From Medicago truncatula (lineage: Eukaryota > Streptophyta > Magnoliopsida > Fabales > Fabaceae), in contig NC_053042.1 of the NCBI RefSeq assembly GCF_003473485.1, forward strand, positions 11,118,501-11,182,500: DNA of 64,000 bases, written 5' to 3'. The translations under genes and the position numbers were made by a program. This document shows, piece after piece, positions 11,871 through 25,000 of this stretch (positions are counted from its first letter, which is position 1; every line of letters begins with the position of its first letter). The notes under the pieces were generated by a model that was not told where the DNA came from, made no database searches, and worked only from the letters and a program-made list of their open reading frames with translations.

Positions 11871-12060
11871 TTCATGGGGAATAGATTTTACAAAGAACAC
11901 CTCTAAGGAAAATAAATAATGGCCCCTCTAAGGGAAATTGCATACTTCCCCCTCTGTTAAGGTATAAAGAAGTGCTCTTTATAAAAAGAAAGAAGATTCT
12001 ATCTTATCATTTGTAAAAATAATCTAACTCTAATTTGATTACTTTATACATGGAAAAGTA
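11871..12060 (+). pseudogene. O-fucosyltransferase fragment 2
   Basis: The sequence repeats exon 8-derived words (TTTTACAAAGAACACCTC, GGCCCCTCTAAGGGAAAT). It then matches the end of the last intron and the beginning of exon 10 (CTAACTCTAATTTGATTACT, TATA.ATGGAAAAGT). It lies on the + strand, like fragment 1 and unlike the parent gene at 22069-29474. It is internally deleted and non-coding. The shared lead-in CCTCAATTTC with fragment 1 suggests that one fragment duplicated to give the other. Confidence 0.7.
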
Positions 12061-12255
12061 TCAACACATCCTTAAAACATAACAAGATATAAAAAAAAGC
12101 AAGTAGAGAAAATAATCACTTTTATCCAAGAATATGTGTGGGTACATATGAGTAATATTTATATATCTATAAATACATATTCATTGCTTGGAACAAAAAA
12201 GTTAGATGCAAATGATGTGTGACTCACATATGTTGACCAAATGAGATCAAATTGG

Positions 12256-14612
12256 TTACTTGGTATCAGTTACTGATGTACCAGAGGAATACCATGAACT
12301 ACCAGTTCTATCATCTCTAGTATCCTCATCTTGTACATAATAGTCAGGCTTATTAGGCATTTGCAAATCTTCATCTTCTTCTTCAAGCATCTCCAACACT
12401 TTATCCATTGGAGGACGATCACTAGGTTTCGCCTGAATACACCACAAAGCCACTATCATCATTTTCTTTGCCAATTTCATTTCATGATTTGTATCATTCA
12501 GAATTGTCATTTCCCTTCCATCTTGTAACTGATCATAAACCCAAAAAGGGAAATAAATCTGGCTTGATTGATCAGCCAATGCATTCAAGTTCTTCCTTCT
12601 ATTTGCCATCTCCATCAACAACATCCCAAAACTATAAACATCAGCTTTGTAAGATATTGTGCCGACATTTCGGTAGAATAGTTCAGGGGCCATATATCCA
12701 ATGGTTCCTCTTGCTGCAGTTAATGTGACAATGCTTTTATCTGTAGGACAAAGTCTAGCTAGTCCAAAATCAGAAACTTTTGGGTTGAAATTCTCATCAA
12801 GAAGGATGTTATGAGGCTTTATGTCAAAGTGTAGAATTTTCATATCGCATCCATTATGCAAGTACTCAATGCCTCGAGCCACTCCAAGAGAAATTGAATA
12901 CAATTGTTCGCAACTCAAGGAATAATTTTCTTCATTATGAGAAAATATGTATTTTTCGAGTGATCCATTTGGCATAAATTCATATATCAGAACACGTTTT
13001 GAACCTTCCACACAAAAACCAATGAGTTGTACCACATTAACATGGTGGATCCTACCAATGGTAGCAACTTCATTGACAAAATCTCGATCGTTGGACTTGG
13101 CTCTATCCAATAATTTGACTGCTACCAGACGACCACTTCGAAGTTGTCCTTTAAAAACGGATCCATAACCTCCATTGCCTAGTTTTGTCTTGAATTGTTC
13201 AGTTATCCTTTTTATGTCTTTGTAAGAATACCTAATAGGCATGATGCTATTGTCACTACGTAGAAAATCTTCGATGCCATCATACATTGATAGATGTTTC
13301 CGTCGCCATTTGTAGATTACTAGTGCAATGATCAATGGCGCTCCAAGAACAAATTTAACACCGCTAAGAAAAACAACCAATGCAACTGCAAAGTGAAAAC
13401 TGAAAAATATGATGCTATACATTTCAATCAATGTTATAGTCCACGTTTCGAAAAGAACAGAATATGGGTAGGCAACCAAATAACTCATGCGAAAAATATT
13501 GCCCAATATTACTATTTACAAGTTTTTTAGAAGAAAAGACATCATACTAACAACAGAACAAGTTTTTTTTATAGTTTTTGTACTGAAAATTTGTTTTCTA
13601 AACTTTATTTTAAGTCTTATGTCTTGCTTACCTGTGCGACTCGATAAACATGCAACTATCCAAGCCACATTATTCCAGTAAGCTGCAAGGACATACACAA
13701 AGCATAGTAACAGATTGAGTGTTAATTAGTAGCACTCACTCTAACAAATGGGTGTGGAAGATCGATGTAATTGTAAATAAAAGAAAATTAAGCAACCAAC
13801 TTGAAAAAATAGAGTATCTAAAGAGCAGAATTGCATATATACCAACCATAATTACAGTGAGCCTGGTTATTTTGATCGAGCTCCGCATACGCATACGAAA
13901 CATCTAATTTACAAAAACTGTTGAGCCAAGAAAGTTCAAATCCATAAAACATCTCACGACGGATATCCGCGCAAGAAATGTTGTTGTTGTTGTGATCAGC
14001 ACCATCATCTTCAACATCCAAAGAAGTGAGATACATAAACTGTATACGACACCCATCTCCCAGCCCGAATTCCGACAGAGATTTACCATAGCTACCAACA
14101 TAGAAAGAATTCACATCCTGTGAATTTGAAGTTCTATTCATACAATTACCAATGTATGAGTATTCCATCCGATTTGGACAACTCATATATAACATAGATT
14201 TCGTCAATACATTAAGAGTATTGTTTTTGTAGTATCTAAAGGCTAGGTAGGGTGAGACGATGGAATTAGAACTGAAATTATAAAGCCCTAAAGAATAATA
14301 AGGAGGGATGAAATTATTAGAAGAAGCAAGATTGAAATCCAATAGTCGTATGGTGAAGTTGTTGTAATTAATTGATTGTACATAGTATTTTCCAAATGAA
14401 TCATGGTACAAAATCAATTGATTGTTGTCCTCACATGATAGGTTGTACCTTTCGTCGCCACATTCTTTAGGACTGTCTTTCAAGCGGAAAGGAGACCTGA
14501 TGTTATGAACACCGCACCATCGAGAACATGAGTCTTGGTGTTCATCACCATACACTTTGTTATACGAGAATATCAGTATTAGTAACAGCACAACAAAGGT
14601 TAAGGAAGACAT
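12256..14612 (-). CDS. LRK10L-type receptor-like kinase, minus strand
   Basis: There are three exons, read on the minus strand: 14612-13847, 13682-13632 and 13385-12256. They give 648 residues in one frame. I chose the exon 3 acceptor (TTTGCAG) because it alone keeps the phase; the open frame runs further upstream but is then intron. Residues 1-22 are a signal peptide. The ectodomain starts with the GUB_WAK pattern ([14 protein letters not shown]) and has several NxS/T sites. The membrane helix spans about 275-298. The kinase has LGNGGYG, K363, E378, HFDIKPHN (D460), DFG (D478) and APE. HFD makes it non-RD. It belongs to a different subtype from the genes at 3818 and 18855 and stands head-to-head with the latter. 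The pseudogene at 7369-8479 is its close paralogue. Confidence 0.92.
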
Positions 14613-15463
14613 TTTTTGTTTTCCGAAGTCGCAAAAACTAGCAATTTAAATAAGATGTATATGTCACATTTTACATCACGTTTAATGATCGCAATATCGT
14701 GGAAACTTGAATTTGATAGGAGTAGATTATCATTCAAAAAAAGATAGGAGTAGATTCCTTAATTATTTAGTAACTTTATAGGAAAGTAGGCACCACCACA
14801 TACTATATAGTGGGATATCACCAAACGAGTAAATGTGCACTTGTTTTGACGTAAGCTCTTATGTCATAAGAAGAAGAGGGAATATTGAGAAATTTTATTT
14901 GTTAAAAGATTTTGATAGGAGATAAACAACCAAAATTATGGAATTACGGACTTTATCAATTCAAATTATGTAAGGTTCTTTGTTGGATCATTAATCCAAC
15001 ATTGCCATTACTGGTGTCGAGCACTCTTTGTCTGTCTGTCTGCCAGCTATTCTTATTGCGATAAAGCATTTTTTTTTTTGTTACAATTGCGATAAAGCAT
15101 GTTAATTAGGACAAATAGTCTTTTTTTTATAAGATTTTGATTAAAATTATTTTGATTTTGATTAAAATTATGGATACGATACCAACAGTATAACAAATTT
15201 GTTTAAGATTATAATTGAAAGTGAAAAGTCAACTCAAAATCATGTATTCTCTTTATATAGTATACATATAGATATATGAATAATTATGTATTGTGGATTC
15301 GTCACTTAAATTAAGCTCAATTAAATTTGGCTCTACTTATGAGGATTTAATAAGGATTGGGTCTTTAATGCGTAGAGACTAAATTGCAATTCTATTTTTA
15401 TGATAAGTTATAAAAAGAAATACCAATAGTTAAGCCTAATTTAGGTTATATAAATAAACAGAT
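14613..15463. promoter_or_regulatory. Upstream region of the minus-strand kinase
   Basis: This region holds the leader and likely promoter of the gene starting at 14612. It shares several blocks with 290-1445. No gene is seen. Two short direct repeats occur: AGGAGTAGATT at 14718-14728 and again at 14746-14756, and GATTTTGATTAAAATTA twice at about 15134-15171. Confidence 0.45.
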
Positions 15464-15499
15464 GTGTTCCAGGTCACATCGGTAGTCGTTTTTGTTGAC

Positions 15500-15900
15500 A
15501 TTTCATCATCACAAATAGACAAAGAGAATAGAAAAAAAAGGGGTTTTCTTCATGATGGAGTGAAATGGGTGGTGAATTGTTTGCATAGTTCCTTCCATGA
15601 TTCAATGGACTCTCTTTTCAAGCTCTTGTACCACGTCATTTCTCTTTTTCGTAGCGTTGTGGCGAACATCCTACATTTGACCACTCCTCGAACATTGAGG
15701 TACTCGAGGATTGTCTTTATGTTCTTAATATGCTCGTTTGGATTCGTAGTTTTGTCATATGGATCCATCTGCGGAGGTTTCTTCAACCCTATTGAAATAT
15801 GAGTTTCTTGAATTCTCCTTGTGAAAGGACTCCGAAGACCTCTTTCATCGTCTTTTGGAGTGGAAGATCATGACTGGCAAGGTTTTCCCATAGGGTGATG
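15500..15900 (-). pseudogene. Ty3/gypsy-type gag fragment
   Basis: On the minus strand a 78-codon frame (15786-15550) reads MDPYDKTTNPNEHIKN, then LRKREMTWYKSL and WKELCKQFTTHF. This is the typical plant gypsy gag signature (MDPYDG..DP.EHI...W...L..F). Nothing downstream resembles protease or polymerase. It is an isolated fragment between the two divergent kinase genes. Confidence 0.75.
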
Positions 15901-16595
15901 CCTTGTTCCGTTACAAAAAAAAAACGTGTTTAATTGTAGGGGTTATTTGAGGGAGGTTTTACAAAACCCCCGCAAATCGAATTAATGATGACGCGCTCAT
16001 TTTCCAAAGTGATAGCTGCTCGTTATGATCTGCAGCAGTTTAGAACCCTTGCTAAATTAGAGTGATTTTTTCCCTTTTTTCCCTCTCCCGCTTGTTTTTC
16101 TTGGGCGGCGCACTTAATTTTCATTTGATTTCATTATTATTTTTTTCCATTTCCCTTTTTTTTATCTTCTTATATTTCAATAACAAGAAAACCCTCTTTT
16201 TTCACCCATCGCATCTCCACCTCTTTCCAACCTCTTACGGCGGTGTTTTCTCATCCAACTGTGTTTTTGACAAGAGATTGGCATATTCGATTCGTTTGAT
16301 CAATGTGTTCAGTCATTTGAGGATTATGTTTTAAAACCTTTGAATTTTTTTTTATAGGGGTTTTTAATTTTTTTTATCTATTTTAATGAAATTAAACCTT
16401 TAATCACACTAAATCAATGTGTTCCTTTACAATATTTTTCTGTTCACAGAATCTTATGCATCAACCACGATCCACGCTATCTTGCTCAGTCTTGAAAGAT
16501 TAGTGAATTACAATACCCGTCTTTATATATTCATTTATTTACTGCTAAGTTGTGATTTTTGGATACTAGGGTTTTTGATCTGGATATTTTTTTTA

Positions 16596-16777
16596 GAGAA
16601 ATGATATTTTGACAACCATTTTGTGACAACCTGTGATAACTTTATCTCTCATACTTACATTATTTTTTAATTTCTCTCTTTATTACGTTAGTGTCCGTGT
16701 CACTATCTACTTTCATTTGTAAATTAGTGGTTGTCACAAAGGTTATTACTCAAATGGTTGTTCAAATAACACACCTC
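16596..16777. repeat. MITE of the GAGAAATGATATTT family
   Basis: Left end GAGAAATGATATTTTGACAA; the right end reverse-complements to GAGGTGTGTTATTTGAACAA. The interior is rich in TCTC. The flanks are runs of T, so the target duplication cannot be fixed. It is related to elements at 17674-17851 and 47838-48008. Confidence 0.65.
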
Positions 16778-17673
16778 TTTTTTTTTATTTGCTGCCAATT
16801 AGTGATTTTGAGTTTTAGAGTTGCTTTAAATTTTAATTGCTGCCATATTTTTTGATTGAACAAATTGTGTTTTTCTTGTTAAGTTAGTTTGTTGTTATAA
16901 CATATATAAATATTGTCAAAATATCTACACAAAAGTTGTTGAGTCATGCTAACATATTTATAAGGGTGTAAATTAAGGATTTCATGTCCTCGTGAGCTTA
17001 ACTTAATTTAAAGGAGTAATGTATAATATATGCAAGATCCAATATTCAAATTTGATCATAAAAAAAAAATAATAATAAGTTTCAACTCTTTGAAAAGTAA
17101 ATCTTTCAAAAATAAACTTTTCGATAAATAAATTGTCAAAATTTCTACATCGAGATCTTTAACATATACTCTTTTGACACATGCTAGCATTTCTTAAAGT
17201 TGGTTTCCAATATTTATGATATAAGAGAGGAGAATAAACCGTTTTTTCTATATTTATGTCATAACAAATTGATTTTTTTATTTGTATAATGAACATCATA
17301 TCTATAAAATTAAGATTAGAAGTTTATTCAAAGTTAATTATATACAAAATTTTGCTGGGACTGATTTTTATTTTTTTTATAGTAGTAGCCATGTCTCCGT
17401 GAAGAAGGTTGTTTTTTTTTCCCTAGTTAGCAACTAACAAAAATGGCTACGCGGTTTGGAATATATGTAGCTTTTCGTTTTGCACGTGAATAAATTTGAG
17501 AAACACGTTTGGGTGGAACACTCAAAAGCATGAGTTGGTGGAAGTGGGAGCCAGGTTTACACTTGCTTTTTTCCTTAAAAAAAGTTTTACACTTACATTT
17601 TGTTTTTGGTTAATTTTTACACTTGCTTTACAAAGCGAGTTTTGTACTTTGCTTTAGTATTTTGTACAATAAA

Positions 17674-17851
17674 GAGAAATGATATTTATACAACCATTTT
17701 GGTATAATTTTTGTACAACTTTCTCTTTCATACTCACATTATGTTTTTATTCTCTCTCTTCCTTTTTCTCTCTTCATTGTTTTTGACAAATGAGAAGAGA
17801 GAACAACAAATCGAAGGTTGTACCAAAATGGTTGTTAAAATATCACTACTC
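17674..17851. repeat. MITE of the GAGAAATGATATTT family
   Basis: Left end GAGAAATGATATTTATACAA; right end reverse complement GAGTAGTGATATTTTAACAA. The same TC-rich core (CTCTCTCTTCC) occurs in the copies at 16596 and 47838. There is no coding capacity. No clear target duplication is visible. Confidence 0.65.
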
Positions 17852-18854
17852 TAAAAAAAATTACGGTGGGAAGTGGGTTCGCACTATATATAGTATTATA
17901 TATAACAACGAAGGTTCATAATGTTGAGATAGTTTATAAATAACACTCTCACGTTTTAAATCAATCAAACAAATTTTAGGAATGACAAAATGCGAAGACT
18001 CGCAGCATGACGACAACTTGGATTAACAATTAACTAATTAATTACAAGTTTTCAAATTCTGACTAAAACAAGTAAGTGAAACATTAACGAGTCGACGTTG
18101 GTACACTTGTTAAGGAAATGAATATGAAAATAGGTTGTTGAAAAGTGATGTACACGACTTTTTGATATTTGAATCATAGTCACATAATTCTCTTGACATG
18201 TTGCAAACCGTAAATTAGTACTTTTGTGCATTGGTTCATGGTACTTTTGCCAATTGATTTGCATAAATTCCCCTTATAATTCTTTGAAATTGATTAATGG
18301 AGATTGGTGAAAGAGGAAGATGAAGTTGAGTAGGAGATAAAAGATAAAGGAAAACCTTCCGTGACGCAAATAAATTTTGGATAAAATCTCTTTAAAGCTT
18401 GGAGAAAGAGAATGTCCCTTACAAAATAACATGGATAAAAAAAGTTTGCCCTAGTTTTGTTACAACCGACTATCCCTGCCACTTTTTCCACTATGAATTA
18501 ATTTAACTAATTAAATATTAAAATATTTTAAGTACCATAGTGGAGTTGAAAAAACTCACATTCGATAAAAAAATATTTTTTTTAATAAATTTATTTATAG
18601 CTTACTATATTTAATTAGATAGAACTGATACTACTAACTGACGAGTACTGAACCTCAATCCCCTCATGCGTATCGAATTCCTCACATGCCGCGTAACGCG
18701 AATTATATGAATATTGTTAGCATGGCCCACAACAAACAGTTCCATATGATGAGAGGAAATTATTTGGAAGCTGTTATAGACTATAGTCACAGTGAGTTTG
18801 AAAAATTTCTATAAACACAATCTTAGACGGTACTATTGCTCAAGAATCAATATC

Positions 18855-21056
18855 ATGAACACTTATTATCATGTTATGGGATTATTGTTGCTCGTATGTT
18901 ACCTTAATACGTTGGTGGTGGAGTTTGCACATGGAACAACAGATTTGGTTAACTATCCACAAGATTTAACATGTGGAAATCAAGTTATCAAATTCCCTTT
19001 CCATATCAAAAACCAAAATCCAAATCCATCTTTGCATGGCTATCCAGATTTTGAGTTATTTTGTTCATCAAATAATGAAACTATGATTGAACTTCCTTAC
19101 AAAGTGAAACTCAATGTTAAGAACATTGACTACAAACACCAAACCATTGAACTATTTGACCCACAAAGTTGTCTTTACAAACATATCCACAACCTCAATC
19201 TTTCAGAATCTCATTTCAACTACTTGAAACATGACTACGATGATTTTGTCGACCATCACTTTTTCAATTGTTCGCTTTTGAATAGAGATTGGATGGATTC
19301 CTATTCGGTTTCGTGTCTAAGAACTTCCACCTCTCAAATATATGCTATCCCTTCTAGTACAAATATTGAAGACCTTCCTCTTTCGTTTTGCACCAAAATG
19401 TTTAATGTTTCATTCAAACCTTCTGATTCTCTTCGTTTGACGTGGTCTGAGCCTAATTGTAAACACTGTGAATCAAAAGGAAAAATATGTGGTTGGAAAA
19501 ATACTACTAGTAACAGTGACAACAAGGAAGTAGATTGTGTCCCAAAAAACAAGAAAGGTAACTCTATTCTTTGTTCAATTCAATAATAAATGCAATCTTC
19601 AAACTTGAAAAGGCTAATTAAACTATACTCGTAGATCTTTTCTATTGAATCAAGCTTACGGATTTTTAATATAGAAGCTATACAAAATAGTTTCACTTGG
19701 ATGTTCTACAACTTCTTCAAGCTCTTTGGCAGAATCTCAATCATTAGATTAATCTAATCATTAGTATCTTTTACAATCAATCAATAACATAAGCTAATGT
19801 TAGCTAGTATGATTTTGCAGGTTCATCAAAGGCTCTAGTAAACACAGGTCAGCTTTTAAGTTTAAATTTGCTTTCTTTTAATTATAACTTGTAAGAAAAT
19901 TATCGTTTTTCTTAAATTAGCTTTCATAAATGCAGGATCAATTTTAGGATCGTTGTTTTTCATCTTGTTGATTGGTGGAGTCTTCCATATTTATGACTCT
20001 TACATACTAAGGAAAGAAAAACAAGCAATTATAGAAAAGTTTTTAGAAGACTATAGAGCTCTTAAGCCAACCAGATACTCTTATGTAGAAATTAAGAGAA
20101 TCACAAATAATTTCGGGGATATGTTAGGACAAGGAGCCTATGGAACTGTTTATAAAGGAAGCATTTCAAAAGAATTTAGTGTTGCTGTGAAGATACTAAA
20201 TGTTTCTCAGGGAAATGGCCAAGACTTCCTAAATGAAGTGGGTACAATGGGTAGAATACACCATGTTAATATTGTTCGTTTGATCGGTTTTTGCGCCGAT
20301 GGCTTTAAAAGAGCTCTTATTTATGAGTTTTTGCCAAATGGTTCTCTACAAAAGTTCATAAATTCACCGGACAACAAGAAAAACTTCCTTGGCTGGAAAA
20401 AGTTGCACGAAATTGCTTTAGGAATAGCTAAAGGAATTGAATATCTTCATCAAGGTTGTGATCAACGCATCCTCCATTTTGATATCAAGCCACAAAATGT
20501 GTTACTTGACCACAACTTTATTCCAAAAATATGTGATTTTGGTCTAGCTAAATTATGTTCAAGGGATCAGAGCATAGTGTCAATGACCGCGGCTAGAGGA
20601 ACTTTGGGCTACATTGCTCCAGAAGTTTTTTCAAGGAACTTTGGAAACGTGTCTTTCAAATCGGATGTTTATAGTTATGGAATGATGTTGCTTGAAACGA
20701 TAGGAGGGAAGAAGATCACAGAGGATTTAGAGGAAAACAGTAGTCATGTTTACTATCCGGAGTGGATTTATAATCTTATAGATGATGAAGAGGAAATGAG
20801 AATTCATGTTGATGATGAAGGGGATGAAAAAATTGCAAGAAAAATGGCCATCGTGGGACTTTGGTGCATTCAGTGGCATGCTATGGATCGACCATCAATG
20901 CAAATGGTGGTTCAAATGTTGGAGGGAGATGAAGACAAAACTCCAATACCTCCAAATCCCTTTGCTTCTCAATCTAGACGGCCTAGGAAAAATAGTGCAA
21001 TTGCAACTACGGGACATCTAGCACAAGATTTAGATGTGATTCACGAGTTAGATTGA
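18855..21056 (+). CDS. LRK10L-type receptor-like kinase (copy 2)
   Basis: There are three exons, 18855-19557, 19821-19847 (27 bases) and 19936-21056, giving 616 residues. The ATG at 18855 corresponds to that of the sister gene at 3818; the open frame extends upstream only without an ATG. Signal peptide about 1-30; GUB_WAK-like segment (DLTCGNQVIKFPF); WAK-associated CKHC...CGW motif; membrane helix about 244-266. Kinase with LGQGAYG, K329, E344, HFDIKPQN (D426), DFG (D444) and APE, hence non-RD. The residue before DFG is Cys rather than the Ser of copy 1. The kinase exon is almost identical to copy 1, while the ectodomain has many substitutions and two small indels. The gene lies tail-to-tail with the O-fucosyltransferase gene. 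Confidence 0.93.
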
Positions 21057-22068
21057 CTTGAAATTGTGAAATATGTGTTGCTTTATCTTTAGTTTCGTTC
21101 TCTTTCTTCCTTCAAATTGATATTAGGACTGAAATAACACAGCAATAGGCAAATGCTAAGGTGGATGAGCTTCTCATGTAGTTTACCATAGTCCAGAAAA
21201 GTTTTGCATTACTTTATAAATCTATAAGTCTTGGCTAATTCTTGAATATTGACCCTTGTTCAAACCAAATATTGCTAAACAATCAGCCTGCTTCCTCTCA
21301 CACACACAGGAATTCCTACACATTGTGTGGAAGTAAACCTTATATACAAGATTTGCAAAACTCTGCATATGTAAACATTCTGTATCTATGTATTATCTGC
21401 AGTCACAACTCAACTCGAAAACACTAAGAAAATATCTGTTTAGATATTTTACAATTGCTGGTCATTCATGGAAGTAATTACATTCACTGGTATCCTCATT
21501 AAAACAATGGAGTACCAACGTAAAAGAATAACAAATGTACTCAAATATAGACATACAACAAAAAATGGGCCCCTCAATACAAGGGAAAACAAAAATGAAA
21601 ATACAAAGCTTCAATGCAGAAGTTGAATTTGTTAATGTACACAACAATCTGTCAGCCTTAAACCCAAGGAGATTCGGATGACAACCATCAGGTAATGTAC
21701 AGGCAGGGTATGATAGAATGTTAGTTCGTCTTTTCATAGTTTGTTCAACACATTAGCTGCTAACTCAATATATTAAACAAAGCTCAGTCAACGTTCTGTG
21801 AGAGAGAATCCTGCAATTGCACAATTTTTACTCTGTTCTCAACTTGCATCATGTGAAAAAACGATGCCAATTCCTTGAAATCCAGTCACAAGAAATAATC
21901 AGAACAATGAAACCTCGAACAAAATCTTGTTGACCTCCAAAATTAGGGTTATGTGCCCTTTATCAGATCGAAAGGGAAAAAAATGAAATAGTCATGTTAG
22001 TAAAACAGAAACACCCATAAAACTCTGTCAGTAGATCAACTTGCTGGTGAAGATCTCGAATCGTTAGT
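21057..22068. other. Convergent 3' region between kinase and O-fucosyltransferase
   Basis: This is the 3' flanks of two convergent genes. 21462-22034 is duplicated, with a gap of about 260 bases, at 6820-7168. No coding sequence is recognised. Confidence 0.5.
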
Positions 22069-25000
22069 TCAATTTGCATGGCACATGCAATCTGGACATG
22101 GAAAGCTATATGTGGAGTCATTAGGCCTTTTGAGCTCAACACCCTTGGAATCACTGTGTGACCTCATGCTCAGCAATTGGTGCTTAAGACTTTTCCATCT
22201 ATAAAGTAATCAAATTAGAGTCAGATACTATGTACAAATAATAAGATAAAATCCTAAATGCATAGTGCTAAAACAACAAGGATCATCTTTTTATAAAAAG
22301 GAATGCTACAAATTGCATTAATTTTATAAACCATGTTTTCAAGTGAGTTTCATCCCGCACAATCAACAATAATAATAATAATCTCAATCATATCTTCTCC
22401 CCAAAAAATTAATCGCCTGGGTATTTTTGCTTTTATTTGTATTCATGTCTCAATTATCACAATGGTCTTGAACTGAAAGAAATATACACTACAGTACAGA
22501 CAATACATACCCAATGTTGGTACTATCGAAGAGTAATGCCAACTTCCGCTTATCAGGCTTGATTGTCTTAGAGTGTCCACCATACAAGTATCTCCGGTGG
22601 CCCAGTAGAAAATGAGGGAAGTTACCACCCTGAGTTGTGACAAACACCTCGCTATGAAGACAAACAGTATAGTCTATGGCAGCCATCCTGGAAGAATAAT
22701 TCTAGAAGCAACTCAAGTCAACATTACAGTATTTAATCTTACGAGAGCATGAGTGGGATAGAATACTACTACATACCTTAAATGGGGCAAGTTCCTCCTC
22801 AGATGCTAAAGTCTCCTTGGTATGTAAATTAGGAAACATTTCCCTTAGAGGGGCCATTGTTTTCTCGCCATTATATATTTTTCCAGATGCCAAATAGATG
22901 GAGGTGTTCTTTGTAAAACCCATTCCCCTAAGCATAAGGCCAACCTAAAGAGATATAGAAAAGCATTTACCATAATATAAACAAAGAAACTAGTATAAAG
23001 TTATAATACTTGCCGTTTAAAAAATGAGGAGCCGACAAAAAAGTCTTGAAGCTCTTAGAATTTGGGTTTGACCCACAAAACCGACTTGTAAGGTGAGGGA
23101 TATCCCCCAATTATAAACACTTTTTCAAGCCATGACACATCCAAGTTTGACTTTAAATGGATCTATGATAGACCTAACAACTCTACAAAATCGACTTGTA
23201 AGGTGAGAGATGCCTTCCATTCATAAACATTTTTTCCAGATCATATCACACCAATGTGGGACTCTCAACAAAAGCAAAAGAGTACTTTCCAGGAAAAATT
23301 TTAAGCTCCAAGCTATATTAACAACGTATAAAAATTATTCCTTTAAATTGTCTTCCTCTTTGTTAGAATATCTGATAAATATATCACCACATCAATATTC
23401 TTTCATAAAATATGTTGAGAGTACCAAGATTATCTCTTCGATTTAGTTTCCATATTTCTTTACTATCATGGTTTATTTCCTTATTTTATTGGGATTAAGA
23501 GCCTAGTATTAGTACAAACAATTTAGGATTGGTGCTTTTGTGTTGTTGTATATAATACCCACCAATCTTTCGCATCATATACAATTTTAATAGTCTGGGT
23601 ATTCCATTTCCTCCTTCCACACCCAAGATAACTGGAGATTTGAGAAGATAATACCTCTAATGGAGTAAGGGGACACTTCCCATCGATCCTGATTGCTCCT
23701 GGACGTATAACTCGTCCACGTTTTGTAAATTTCCCTTTCCAACCTCTTTCTCTTGCTGCAATCATGTCATCTCTCTCCTCTTTCCCACCATCAAAAACAC
23801 AACAAGAGAAAGCAACCATATCCTGCGCATGGGAAGCAAGTAGAAAGATATGCAGCAAAGATCAATATATAATGTCAGCCTTCACCTTCAGAACACATTC
23901 ATATCTGATCAAACCAACCTCTTCAAAACGAAGATGAATGGAGACATATTTACCACCATTCTTTATGCTTTGCTTCCTCATTCTTGCAATCAAAGATTCA
24001 GCCAGGGTCAATATGGGACTTGAAAATCGTAAAGCCTCGTAATTTGCTAAGCATCTGAGACGCTGGACAGCAGGAGGAGCATCATATGACAATCTATTTG
24101 CAAAAGGTGAGATCCTTATAACCCTGCATGATTGAATAGGGAAATTTGTAAACAATAAACACATAGTTTTCCTCTAGCCAAATTACAACCATATGAGATC
24201 ACCAAACAATATAGCATAAAAATTCATCTGAAAACCAATTACTAGTCTGAGTTTCACATGCATTGGCAAGACATGAATATAGTACAATAACCAGCTGATA
24301 AAATGACTATCAATTGATATTACATTATTAGCAAAGATGCCTGTGTATGTCAAAATGTATTTGTGTACAAGCTGTGTTCCATAAAATATATGAAGCCAAC
24401 CAAGTTACGTGAAATGTTATATTGTATTCTATCTCCTGCAGGACAAAAATGCAACAATAATTATTGAATTGATAAGTTAAACATTAAGCCCTCCGTTCCA
24501 TAGCTCTTGATGCTTAAGGTTGAGGCACATAGATTAAAAAGTCGTTACTTGGTAGTATTTAAAATAAAATTTTCCGCTACTTTATTCTCTAATATATCGT
24601 TAATTACATTACAATCTTCTAGATTCTCTCCAAATAAGGATATAGTTAAAATAAGCATCAATTTGACATTGGAATATAAAAAATAAAAAATAAATTGAAC
24701 CTTAAAAAAATTAGAATGTAATGTAACAAATAATTTGCAAATAAACACCAGGCTCTTAGGGTGTGTGTTTGCGAGTTGGATTTTGGAGGGCTAAGCCTAT
24801 ATTTTAATATGTATTTGATTTGATTTGATATTTTAAAAAAATTGAAACAATATGATACATGAACGTATAATATCGTGTTGTTGTTTTAATTTTTTTAAAA
24901 TATCAAATATATATCAAAATATAGACTTAGTCCTCCAAAAACCAACTCACATACACACTTAGTGCAGCAGCAGTAAAAGGCACCAACAACACTATGAAGG

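Larger units (their letters stand above)
15901..18854. other. Intergenic between divergent kinase genes
   Basis: No gene. It includes two MITEs (16596-16777, 17674-17851). The last 150 bases (from about 18710) match the region before the sister gene at 3818, including ATGAGAGGAAATTATTTG and AGCTGTTATAG. They probably hold the promoter and leader of the kinase at 18855. Confidence 0.5.

Noticed and set aside
12331-13168. + strand open frames inside the minus-strand kinase
   Set aside because: They are antisense to a conserved kinase exon and show no independent motif.
15464-15802. 112-codon + strand open frame
   Set aside because: It is the antisense of a gypsy-type gag fragment, which explains its openness.
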